Source of the DNA: Embleya sp051903075
GTDB taxonomy: Bacteria > Actinomycetota > Actinomycetes > Streptomycetales > Streptomycetaceae
DNA length: 64,000 nucleotides
Direction of reading: 5' to 3'
NCBI RefSeq assembly: GCF_051903075.1
Contig: NZ_CP182422.1
Coordinates: 3,906,001 to 3,970,000 of the forward strand
Position numbers and translations under genes: made by a program. Positions 57,239-64,000 of this stretch are shown here, one piece after another (position 1 is the stretch's first letter; each line of letters opens with the position of its first letter). Below the pieces are notes generated by a model. That model saw only the letters and a list, made by a program, of their open reading frames with translations, was not told the DNA's origin and did no database searches.

Positions 57239-57451
57239 ATGTCTTCCGTGATCCCTCGCGCCGACGCCTTCCGGGCTGCTCGCGCCGTCCTCGACGCCGC
57301 CCGCGCTCGCCGCGATGCGCTCCCCGTCCGGGTGGCCGCTCAGCAGGCAGCCGACGGCAGCACGCTCTCGGCCGACGAGATCGAGGCGTTGCTGCTCGAC
57401 CTGCGGGCCCGCACCGTCGACGCCGCGCCTGCACTGCCCGCGGCTGCCTGA
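57239..57451 (+). CDS. Small early prophage protein
   Basis: 70 residues (SSVIPRADAFRAARAVLDAA ... DGSTLSADEIEALLLDLRAR), helical and acidic at the C-terminus. The ribosome site AGAGAGG lies within the last operator, six bases before ATG, so repressor binding would also mask translation. No family is recognised. Confidence 0.65.
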   Translation: MSSVIPRADAFRAARAVLDAARARRDALPVRVAAQQAADGSTLSADEIEALLLDLRARTVDAAPALPAAA

Positions 57452-57523
57452 CTCCCACAAATGCAACCGGGCCCGTCGGATGCGACCCGACGAGCCCGGA
57501 CGACCCATCAAGGACAGGTCTGT

Positions 57524-57757
57524 ATGCACTCCAAGCTTACCGAGATCGCGCTGCGCGATCCGCTCGTCGAGCCCTTCGTCGAGGCACTCAACGAGATGCC
57601 GGCCGCCGACCGCGTCGAGTTCATGCGCTCCTTCGTGCAGGGACTCGCGAACGGCCTCCCGCTGTCGCGGTCGCACAACGGTTCGCCGCTCGACGCCGAC
57701 GGCTACGCCGAAGGTGCCGACGTCGCGCGGACGCTGATCGCCGGCGGTGTGCTGTGA
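57524..57757 (+). CDS. Small early prophage protein
   Basis: 77 residues (KLTEIALRDPLVEPFVEALN, FMRSFVQGLANGLPLSRSHN). AAGGACAGG precedes the ATG. Its stop overlaps the YqaJ gene by 4 bp (GTGA), indicating coupling. No known domain is seen. Confidence 0.7.
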   Translation: MHSKLTEIALRDPLVEPFVEALNEMPAADRVEFMRSFVQGLANGLPLSRSHNGSPLDADGYAEGADVARTLIAGGVL

Positions 57758-58815
57758 CGATCGCACCCGAACGGCCGAGCACGGTCACCCCGACGGCGGT
57801 TGTCGTCGCTCCGGCCGGCCTCGATCGCGAGCAGTGGCTCGACGCGCGTCGGGTCGGTGTCGGCGGGTCGGACGTTGCCGCGGTCCTGGGCATGGACCGG
57901 TACCGCGGGCCGTTGCACGTCTACCTCGACAAGGTCGGCGAGATGCCCGACCTTCCTCGCTCGGCGGAACTCGACGAGGCGGCGTTCTGGGGCCACGCAC
58001 ACGAGCCGACGATCGCCCGCGTGTTCACCGAACGAACCGGCCTCCGGGTCGTCGAGGGTCCGGGCATGGTGGCCCATGTCGACCGCGGGTGGATGCTGGC
58101 CAACGTCGACCGGTTCGTGTTCGAGCAGGGTGACGCCGTGCCGTCGAGCCTGCTGGAGATCAAGACCCGGAGCGCATACCAGCTCGACGAGTGGCTCGAC
58201 GGCGTGCCGGACGGGCCTGCGCTCCAAACCCTGTGGTACCTCGCCGTCACCGGCTACCGGCACGCGCACGTCGCCGCGCTGCTCGGAGGGAACCGGCTGA
58301 TCATTCACCGGGTCGACCGCAACGAGGGGCTGATTGAGCATCTCGTGCAGATCGTCGGCTCGTTCTGGCAGGGCGTACTCGACAAGCGCCCGCCGGCGGT
58401 CGACGGATCGGCCGCTACCGCCGAGCTGCTCGCCCACCTGTACGACGTTGAGGTCGACGCCGTCACGTTGGCGGACCCCGACGAGGTGCTGCCCCTGCTC
58501 GCGCGGCGCGCCGAGTTGAAGCAGCGCGAGCAAGAGATCGAGGACGACCTCACCGCGGTTGAGAACCAGCTCAAGGCCACGGCCGGGCCGTCGGAGATCG
58601 TCAAGGTTCGCGACGAAGTCGCGTTCACCTGGAAGCAGAACGGCACCTTCGCCTCGAAGAGGTTCGCCGACGCTCACCCGCTGCTCGCCCAGGAGTACAC
58701 CCGCCCCACGACCACGTTCGACACCAAGCGTCTCGCGGCGGACCACCCCACCCTTTACCGCGAGTTCCGCGGCCGGCGCCTGCTGGTGCCCACCAAGAAG
58801 AAGGGCACGAAATGA
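57754..58815 (+). CDS. YqaJ-like viral exonuclease
   Basis: The 353-residue protein has the YqaJ/lambda-exonuclease core: RRVGVGGSDVAAVLGMDRYR, EAAFWGHAHEPTIARVFTER (Glu), GWMLANVDRFVFEQ (Asp) and LLEIKTRSAYQLDEW (ExK). It degrades one strand of dsDNA ends to load the annealing protein RecT, encoded next with an ATGA overlap. The C-terminal ~120 residues include a coiled coil (LKQREQEIEDDLTAVENQL). Confidence 0.9.
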   Translation: MTIAPERPSTVTPTAVVVAPAGLDREQWLDARRVGVGGSDVAAVLGMDRYRGPLHVYLDKVGEMPDLPRSAELDEAAFWGHAHEPTIARVFTERTGLRVVEGPGMVAHVDRGWMLANVDRFVFEQGDAVPSSLLEIKTRSAYQLDEWLDGVPDGPALQTLWYLAVTGYRHAHVAALLGGNRLIIHRVDRNEGLIEHLVQIVGSFWQGVLDKRPPAVDGSAATAELLAHLYDVEVDAVTLADPDEVLPLLARRAELKQREQEIEDDLTAVENQLKATAGPSEIVKVRDEVAFTWKQNGTFASKRFADAHPLLAQEYTRPTTTFDTKRLAADHPTLYREFRGRRLLVPTKKKGTK

Positions 58816-59693
58816 GCACCGGACTTGCCGAACGCGTCGCACAGCGCGCCACCAACGAGCCGCAGGCCGGGCAGGTCGAGCAGCGTCCCGCCGGCCCGCC
58901 GGACCTGCGCCAGTTCGTACACACCATGCGCGGCGAGATCGCCCGCGCGTTGCCGGCGCACATGGCCGGCTCGTCGGAACGCATGGCGCGGATCGTGCTC
59001 ACCGACTTGATGCGCGTCAAGAACCTGGCCGCGTGCACACAGTCGTCGTTCGCTGGCGCGATGATGACCGCCGTGCAGCTCGGCCTCGAACCGGGCGGCG
59101 TGGGCGGCGAGGCGTACCTGCTGCCGTTCTGGTCGAACCAGATCGGGCAGCACGAGGTACAGCTCGTCATCGGATATCAGGGCATGGCCAAGCTGTTTTG
59201 GCAGCACCCTCTCGCCGCGGGCTTGGACGCCCGGGAGGTACGCGAGAACGACGACTTCGAGTACGAGTACGGCCTCGACCCGGTGCTGCGCCACAAGCCC
59301 GCCCGGCGCAACCGCGGCGCCGTCACGGACTACTACGCCGTAGCCAGGCTCAGCAACGGCGGGAACGGCTTCGTCGTGCTGTCGGTCGACGACGTCGAGA
59401 CCTTCCGCCGGCGATCCAAGCAGGCGAACAAGGGACCGTGGGTCAACGACTACGACGCGATGGCCCGCAAGACCTGCGTGCGTCAACTCTTCAAGCTCTT
59501 GCCGAAGTCCCCGGAACTCGCCCGCGCACTGGCCCACGACGGCGCGGTACGCCGCGACCCCTCGCTCGACGGCATCGACGCCGCGCCCGAGTACATCGAG
59601 GGCGAACTCGCCGACGAGCCGACCGCCGAGCAGGAGTCCACGGGTGACGCGCCCGCGTGGCCGAACGTCGCCCCGGTCGGCGGCACGCAATGA
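58812..59693 (+). CDS. recT: RecT single-strand annealing protein
   Basis: The 293-residue protein matches RecT: AHMAGSSERMARIVLTDLMR, NLAACTQSSFAGAMMTAVQL, GLEPGGVGGEAYLLPFW, VQLVIGYQGMAKLFWQHPL and YDAMARKTCVRQLFKLLPKS. It anneals complementary single strands made by the YqaJ exonuclease, giving an element-encoded recombination system. The start overlaps the exonuclease stop (ATGA). Confidence 0.94.
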   Translation: MSTGLAERVAQRATNEPQAGQVEQRPAGPPDLRQFVHTMRGEIARALPAHMAGSSERMARIVLTDLMRVKNLAACTQSSFAGAMMTAVQLGLEPGGVGGEAYLLPFWSNQIGQHEVQLVIGYQGMAKLFWQHPLAAGLDAREVRENDDFEYEYGLDPVLRHKPARRNRGAVTDYYAVARLSNGGNGFVVLSVDDVETFRRRSKQANKGPWVNDYDAMARKTCVRQLFKLLPKSPELARALAHDGAVRRDPSLDGIDAAPEYIEGELADEPTAEQESTGDAPAWPNVAPVGGTQ

Positions 59694-59763
59694 CCCTGGT
59701 GCTCGTTCCCGCCCCGGCTTCGGCCGGGGCGGGCCCCCTCCCGCGTCGACCGGAGGTGGTCCG

Positions 59764-60567
59764 GTGAGCCACGCGGCACGTGATTGGGTCTGGACACGAT
59801 CCGCGTCCCGCGGCGCCGTGCGCCTGGTGCTGCTCGCGGTCGCCGAGCACGTCGTCGGCGCCGACTGCGTCGCCTACGCCGGCACCACTCGACTCGTGCA
59901 CTACACCGGCGCCGCCCGCTCGACCGTGCGCGCCGCGGTCGACAGCGCGCTCGCGTCGGGCGAACTTGTCGTCGTCGACGGCCGGGTCGGGCCGCGCGGC
60001 GAGACCGTCTATCTGTTGCCGCACGCCGTCGGACACGTCCCGGGCATGCCCGACTCGACCACGTCTGACAGGGCCGACCACCGGCCCGGGTCGGAATCCG
60101 GCCCGGGTCGGGAATCGGCCCCGGGGGGACCGACCACCGGCCCGGTAGGGGACCGGGAATCGGCCCGGGGGGTACCGGAATCCGGCCCCCAGAACAGAGA
60201 GCACGAGAGAGAAGAGAAGAAGCAGAGCAGCAGCGTCGCCGAGCTGCGCCCGCTCGCCGAGCAGCTCGCCGCCGACGGCATGGGCGTCACGTGGACGCTC
60301 ACCGCGGCCGAACGCGCCGACGTGCTCGCGCTCGTCGCCCGGCACGGCGTGCCCGAACTCGTCGCGCACGTGCGGGCCCGCTGGAATCCGGCGCGCCCGC
60401 CGCGTACCGCTCGATACCTGCTCCGCATGTGGGCGGACCTGGGCACCACGACCGCACCGAGCACGCCCGCAGCCAGCGCGCCGCCCGGTGACCGGTCCCT
60501 GCGTCCGACTCACACGAACACGCTCGCCGGCGCGCTTGCGCTGCTGCACCAGGAGGGACACGCGTGA
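59764..60567 (+). CDS. Winged-helix replication-type protein of the prophage
   Basis: The N-terminal ~85 residues form a helix-turn-helix (GAVRLVLLAVAEHVVGADCV, HYTGAARSTVRAAVDSALAS, GPRGETVYLLPH). A repetitive linker (SESGPGRESAPGGPTTG) leads to a helical end (WTLTAAERADVLALVARHGV ... PRTARYLLRMWADL). The layout recalls phage replication-initiation or helicase-loading proteins, but no enzyme motif is seen. GTG 59764 is preceded by GGAGGTGG. Confidence 0.7.
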   Translation: MSHAARDWVWTRSASRGAVRLVLLAVAEHVVGADCVAYAGTTRLVHYTGAARSTVRAAVDSALASGELVVVDGRVGPRGETVYLLPHAVGHVPGMPDSTTSDRADHRPGSESGPGRESAPGGPTTGPVGDRESARGVPESGPQNREHEREEKKQSSSVAELRPLAEQLAADGMGVTWTLTAAERADVLALVARHGVPELVAHVRARWNPARPPRTARYLLRMWADLGTTTAPSTPAASAPPGDRSLRPTHTNTLAGALALLHQEGHA

Positions 60568-61247
60568 ACGTCAACGAGGTAGCCGCGCTGCTCAACTACG
60601 CCGGCACGGTCGATACGCGAGTCGCCCGCGAACTCGTCGACCCGACGACGACCGCGCGCACCATTGCCACGTGGGCCGAAGCACTCGCCGACATCCCCGC
60701 GCAGGCTCCGGTCGTTCACTGGGACGTCGCGACCGCCGTACGCGGCTACTACGAGAGCACCGACGCCAAGTACTGGGCAATCCAGCCGCGGGCCCTGCTC
60801 GCCGCGTGGGCCCCGTACCGGGCCGAACTCATGGGCCGGCACACCGACCCTGAACCCGAACTCGACAGCGGCCCCGACGAGTACACCGCGATCGGCTATC
60901 GCGAGAACCTGCTCGCGCGCCGACGTGCGGTCGTTACCGGCGCCGCGCTCCCGGTCGAGTACCACGCTCCCGCCATCGATGCCGGGGGCACCCGCCGACT
61001 CGGCGAGATGATCAAGGCGAGCGTGCGCGCCCAGTACGAGGCAGCGCGCGATCAGGTCGCCCAGGTGAGCAACGCGCCGAGCCGCAGCCGGTTTCCCGAG
61101 CTGTCCGTCGCCTGCCCCTACGACAAGTGCCGCGCCGCGCCGCTGCGCCCGTGCCGGACCCCCGACGGCGTACGGCTGAACCACAACACCCACCCGTCAC
61201 GCCGCGACGCCTACGCCGCGGCCGAGCAGGAGAGGGCAACCGCATGA
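60564..61247 (+). CDS. Prophage protein with C-terminal zinc finger
   Basis: The 227-residue protein has an N-terminal helical region (NVNEVAALLNYAGTVDTRVA, TIATWAEALADIPAQAPVVH), a middle segment and a Cys/His finger ACPYDKCRAAPLRPCRTPDG with downstream HNTHPSR. That finger is common in small actinophage proteins. A GTGA overlap ties it to the gene before and an ATGA overlap to the gene after. Function unknown. Confidence 0.7.
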   Translation: MNVNEVAALLNYAGTVDTRVARELVDPTTTARTIATWAEALADIPAQAPVVHWDVATAVRGYYESTDAKYWAIQPRALLAAWAPYRAELMGRHTDPEPELDSGPDEYTAIGYRENLLARRRAVVTGAALPVEYHAPAIDAGGTRRLGEMIKASVRAQYEAARDQVAQVSNAPSRSRFPELSVACPYDKCRAAPLRPCRTPDGVRLNHNTHPSRRDAYAAAEQERATA

Positions 61248-61630
61248 GCCGCTCGACCCGCACCGGCCCGCGGTACATGGTCACCGCCACGTGGGAGGCG
61301 GCCGGGCGAACCGCGGTCCCGTTCACATCGAACGACCGCGCCGCCGTCCGCCGAGTGGCCCGCGAACACACCGCCCGCGGCGCACGGGTCACCGTCGCCG
61401 AGTACCGCGGCGGTACGTGGCGCACCCTTGACGTACCCGACCGCGCCGCCGAACAGCCCGTCGCCCGGGTCGAGCCCGACCTCGACGACGACGCCGACCA
61501 AGTCGTCGACGAACAGCTCGTCGACCAGGCCGAGCACGAGCTGCGCCTGCTCGACCGCCTCATGCGCGAGCGTCCCGCCGTGCGGCCGAGCCGCGCCCGG
61601 CACACCGCCGGCGGACGACGCGCCGCCTAG
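61244..61630 (+). CDS. Small prophage protein of unknown function
   Basis: 128 residues: a beta-rich N-terminus (GPRYMVTATWEAAGRTAVPF, RVTVAEYRGGTWRTLDVPD) and an acidic, helical C-terminus (DLDDDADQVVDEQLVDQAEH). The start overlaps the previous stop (ATGA). A regulated gap of 134 bp with an operator follows before ssb. Confidence 0.65.
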   Translation: MSRSTRTGPRYMVTATWEAAGRTAVPFTSNDRAAVRRVAREHTARGARVTVAEYRGGTWRTLDVPDRAAEQPVARVEPDLDDDADQVVDEQLVDQAEHELRLLDRLMRERPAVRPSRARHTAGGRRAA

Positions 61631-61716
61631 GCAGCATGCGCCGCCCCGGACCCACAACCCGGGGCGGCGCCACACCACGCCCAAAAGATCCGCACAAGCC
61701 CCGCACAGCCGCTAAC

Positions 61717-61754
61717 GTGCTCTCCAGAGAGCACGAATATCAAGCCAGAGAGAT
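61717..61754. promoter_or_regulatory. Repressor-type operator before ssb
   Basis: GTGCTCT-CCAG-AGAGCAC (61717-61734) is a perfect-armed palindrome with the same CTCT/AGAG core as the operators at 57160-57231. A half-site AAGCCAGAGAGAT follows at 61742-61754. Confidence 0.65.
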
Positions 61755-61764
61755 AGGCGCTCAC

Positions 61765-62211
61765 GTGGCCGCAGAGACCATCTTGACCATCGAGGGCAAC
61801 CTCACCGCCGACCCGGAATTGCGCTTCGCCGCCAGCGGCGCCGCCGTCGCCTCCTTCACCGTGGCCTCGACCCCGCGCACCTTCGACCGCCAGGCCAACG
61901 AATGGCGCGACGGCGAACCCCTGTTCATGCGCGTCTCGGCTTGGCGCCAACTCGGCGAGAACGTCGCCGAATGCCTCAACAAGGGCAACGCCGTGATCGT
62001 GACCGGCCGCCTCAAGCAGCGCACCTACGAGACCAGCGCCGGCGAGAAGCGCACCGTGATCGAACTCGAAGCGGACAACGTCGGCCCGTCGCTCAAGTTC
62101 GCGACCGCCCGCCCCGTCAAGGCCAACCGGCAGCAGCCGACGCAGCAGCGACAGCAGCCGTCCGGCGACGCATGGCAGACCCCCCAGCAGCCCAACAACC
62201 CCCCGTTCTAA
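61765..62211 (+). CDS. ssb: Single-stranded DNA-binding protein
   Basis: The 148-residue protein has the SSB OB fold: ILTIEGNLTADPELRFAASG, AAVASFTVASTPRTFDRQAN, FMRVSAWRQLGENVAECLNK, GNAVIVTGRLKQRTYETSAG, then a Gln-rich tail ending NNPPF. The acidic tip DDEPPF of host SSBs is absent, as in many phage copies. GTG 61765 sits just after an operator half-site. Confidence 0.93.
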   Translation: MAAETILTIEGNLTADPELRFAASGAAVASFTVASTPRTFDRQANEWRDGEPLFMRVSAWRQLGENVAECLNKGNAVIVTGRLKQRTYETSAGEKRTVIELEADNVGPSLKFATARPVKANRQQPTQQRQQPSGDAWQTPQQPNNPPF

Positions 62212-62224
62212 GGAGCAACCCGCC

Positions 62225-62527
62225 ATGCCCGCACCCCACACCCCCAGGTGCACCGCCGACAGCGATTGCCGCTGCGCACCCAACGTCCAATGCCCTGCCG
62301 TTCTCGTCGACGGCGACAGCGTTGCTTACCGCTGCTACTTCGACCCCGACCACACCGACCCGCACGAGAGCGACGAGGGATGGGGATGGACCGACCCCCA
62401 CCAACGGCGTGACCTACAGCGACGAATAGCCGACCCCGACCGACCGCGCGACCGGTCGCACCCGGCGCCGCGCGCGAGCAGCCTCTCGACCCTCTCGGCT
62501 CGACCCCCCGGAGCACCCCTTGACTGA
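62225..62527 (+). CDS. Small Cys-rich prophage protein
   Basis: 100 residues with cysteines in PRCTADSDCRCAPNVQCPAV and YRCYFDPDHTDPHESDEGWG, a likely zinc site, and a basic unstructured C-terminus. AAGGAG lies nine bases before ATG. Its end overlaps the WhiB gene by 8 bp. Function unknown. Confidence 0.65.
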   Translation: MPAPHTPRCTADSDCRCAPNVQCPAVLVDGDSVAYRCYFDPDHTDPHESDEGWGWTDPHQRRDLQRRIADPDRPRDRSHPAPRASSLSTLSARPPGAPLD

Positions 62528-62786
62528 CCCGTTCGCCGCCCCGTCCGACGTGCTCGACCTCGACCCCTCGACGTGGCCGTGCGTCGCCGCGGACGACACG
62601 GCGTGGCTCGACCCGTCCGCCCTCGTACAGCTCGACGCCGCGGCGCGGTGTGCCGGCTGCCCCGTCCTGCTCGCCTGTCGCGACCGTGGCCGGCACGGTC
62701 CGGATGGCGACCCCGAATGGGGTGTGTGGGGCGGCGAGACGACGCAGCAGCGGCGCGTCGCCACCGGCCGGAGCATCGTCAAGTGA
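62520..62786 (+). CDS. WhiB-family protein encoded by prophage
   Basis: The 88-residue protein has the four WhiB cysteines (WPCVAADD; RCAGCPVLLACRD), the GVWGGET turn and a basic end (QQRRVATGRSIVK). WhiB proteins hold a 4Fe-4S cluster and act on the housekeeping sigma factor; phage copies such as TM4 WhiBTM4 inhibit host septation. A TTG start is used, overlapping the previous gene. It is coupled to the next gene by GTGA. Confidence 0.9.
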   Translation: MTDPFAAPSDVLDLDPSTWPCVAADDTAWLDPSALVQLDAAARCAGCPVLLACRDRGRHGPDGDPEWGVWGGETTQQRRVATGRSIVK

Positions 62787-63226
62787 GCGCCGTCGAACAG
62801 CGCGACCTCGACCGCCTCGACCGCCTCGACGTCCTGCTCGGCTGCGCCGAGCGCGGCGTGCTCCTGGTCGACGAAGCGCACGCGCTGCGCTCCCTCGTGT
62901 ATCAACTCGTCGACCGGGTCAACGAGACCCACAGGAGCTACCTGCACGCGCGCGCCGGCGAAACCCGATGGTGGGGTCGGTGGGTCGACACGTCGCGCCG
63001 TTCGCGTCTGCGCCTTCGTGCGCTGCGCCGTGCGCTCGACCGCGCCCACCGGGCACGCGCCGTCGAGGCCGCACTCGCCGAACGGCTCGACGTCGCCGAG
63101 CAGCTCGCCGACGCACTCACCGATCACGCACTCGCCGACGACGCATGGCTGCTTGCCGACACCATCCGCCGTCTGTGCGCCGGCGACATCACCCCGCACC
63201 GCGCACTCGCCGACACGACCGACTGA
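62783..63226 (+). CDS. Helical prophage protein of unknown function
   Basis: 147 residues, almost wholly helical and charged (AVEQRDLDRLDRLDVLLGCA, RLRLRALRRALDRAHRARAV, AEQLADALTDHALADDAWLL), suggesting a coiled coil. The GTG start overlaps the WhiB stop. No known family is recognised. Confidence 0.65.
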   Translation: MSAVEQRDLDRLDRLDVLLGCAERGVLLVDEAHALRSLVYQLVDRVNETHRSYLHARAGETRWWGRWVDTSRRSRLRLRALRRALDRAHRARAVEAALAERLDVAEQLADALTDHALADDAWLLADTIRRLCAGDITPHRALADTTD

Positions 63227-63238
63227 GGAGCAGCACCC

Positions 63239-64000
63239 ATGACGTACACCGACACCGTGCGGACCGCGGTCGACGCGCTGCGGACCATCCGCGGCGAGTG
63301 GGGCGCGCTGCTCGTCGCGGTCGAGCAGCCGCCGGCCGACGAGTGGCCGCCGCGCGAGTACCGCGGCGGCCTGTTCGCCGGCGTCGACGGCGGCGACCCG
63401 CTGCTCGTCGTCGACCGCGCGCCGCTCACCCTGCGCCCGTACTCGGCGCCGGCCAACCTCGACGCGCTCGACGCCGGCGTGTTCGTCGAGCGCGCGCTGT
63501 TCGACCTCGCCGACACGATCGCCGCCGCGGCGCAGCGACCCATCACCCGCGCCCAGGTCGCGCCGCTGCGTTGGGAGCAGGACGACGCCGACGCCGCAGA
63601 CCCGCGCCGCTGGGCCTACCCGAGTCCCACCTCACCCGGCAGCCGCGCCCACGGGGCCGAGTTCGCCGCCCTGTGGGTCGAGGGTCGCGTGCTCGACGAC
63701 GACCTCGACGACGAGCTGCTGCTCGACGGCCGGCGCGTGCCCGCGCTGTTCCTCGCGCTGCCCGAGCACCTGCTGCACGAGGCGCACCGGGTCGCCCGTC
63801 GCTGCGCCGAGCGCATCCGGCGTGCCCTGCTGATGGAGGAGCGGCCGGCCCCGGGCACCGCGGCGTGCCCCTGGTGCGGCGGCGTGCTGACCCTGCACAC
63901 GCGGCGCGGCGAGCCCGAGCGCATCACGTGCGCGACCGGCGCGGCGTGCCCGGCCCCGGCATCGGTCGACGACGCCGGCCGGCGCACCTGGGCGGGCGAC
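63239..64000 (+). CDS. Prophage protein with zinc ribbon, 3' end outside window
   Basis: A frame open from ATG 63239 (MTYTDTVRTAVDALRTIRGE) to the window edge, 254 codons and continuing. GAGGAG lies eight bases before the start. Near the end TACPWCGGVLTLHTRRGEPE-like spacing with two later cysteines (TCATG...ACPAP) forms a four-Cys ribbon. The first part resembles small actinophage proteins of unknown role (EQPPADEWPPREYRGGLFAG). Confidence 0.75.
   Translation, partial: MTYTDTVRTAVDALRTIRGEWGALLVAVEQPPADEWPPREYRGGLFAGVDGGDPLLVVDRAPLTLRPYSAPANLDALDAGVFVERALFDLADTIAAAAQRPITRAQVAPLRWEQDDADAADPRRWAYPSPTSPGSRAHGAEFAALWVEGRVLDDDLDDELLLDGRRVPALFLALPEHLLHEAHRVARRCAERIRRALLMEERPAPGTAACPWCGGVLTLHTRRGEPERITCATGAACPAPASVDDAGRRTWAGD

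Larger units (their letters stand above)
54568..64000. mobile_element. Prophage-like element, left part (right end beyond window)
   Basis: Starts right after the clpB HAIR operator with a serine integrase, then a membrane protein and XRE repressor on the minus strand, a divergent operator region, and a rightward early operon of overlapping small genes (recombination, SSB, WhiB, zinc proteins). No structural genes are visible before the window ends, so an integrative conjugative element is not excluded. Confidence 0.8.

Overview
The window is about 72% GC with GTG/TTG starts and tightly overlapping genes. It carries several actinobacterial markers: two SigE-like ECF sigma factors, a WhiB protein, a mycothiol-dependent isomerase-like protein, a ClpB gene with an HspR (HAIR) operator and the tiny ribosomal protein bL37. 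This points to a filamentous actinomycete of the Streptomyces/Kitasatospora/Embleya kind. The species cannot be fixed from the sequence alone.

Layout. 1-12.7 kb is ordinary chromosome: a carbon-nitrogen hydrolase (cut by the window edge), an ECF sigma/membrane partner pair, a LURP-one-like protein, a thioredoxin/NHL protein, M18 aminopeptidase, acyl-CoA dehydrogenase, bL37, an N-acyl-D-amino-acid deacylase-like amidohydrolase with a TetR, and a SpoIIE-type phosphatase. 12.7-14.7 kb holds an ABC-exporter fragment and an ATGA-coupled kinase/dehydrogenase pair. 14.9-19.9 kb is an Entner-Doudoroff operon (edd-glk-eda) facing a ROK regulator across a perfect palindrome. 20-32.6 kb contains pirin, a run of small membrane proteins, PadR/LysR/Rrf2 regulators, oxidoreductase and nitrilase genes, a zinc-ribbon HTH protein, a second ECF sigma/membrane pair and a thiamine-binding-type protein. 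32.8-34.7 kb is a gene-free array of degenerate repeats with a 231-bp higher-order tandem unit. An esterase, a small conserved protein and YceI follow.

37.2-45.9 kb is a tandem array of integrative elements at tRNA-Gly(CCC). The intact copy (38.4-45.9 kb) has int and xis but no recognisable replication or transfer gene. Its cargo includes a low-GC HEPN protein plus PD-(D/E)XK nuclease-like pair, an APH-family kinase, an HTH/TPR regulator and three small unknown proteins. A decayed copy with a truncated integrase lies to its left, and a third att core hints at a still older event. Each att core is preceded by the same hairpin, and the direct repeats TCTGGCACG-N2-TCTGGCACG behave like integrase arm sites.

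45.9-54.5 kb returns to chromosome: dcd, a phosphoribosyltransferase, a primase/polymerase-like protein, a YIP1-like membrane protein, a large Fe-S oxidoreductase and clpB. From about 54.57 kb to the end a prophage-like element abuts the clpB promoter. It has a serine integrase, an XRE repressor with a cluster of operators, then a rightward early operon (YqaJ exonuclease, RecT, a winged-helix protein, SSB, WhiB and small zinc proteins). The same operator recurs before ssb.
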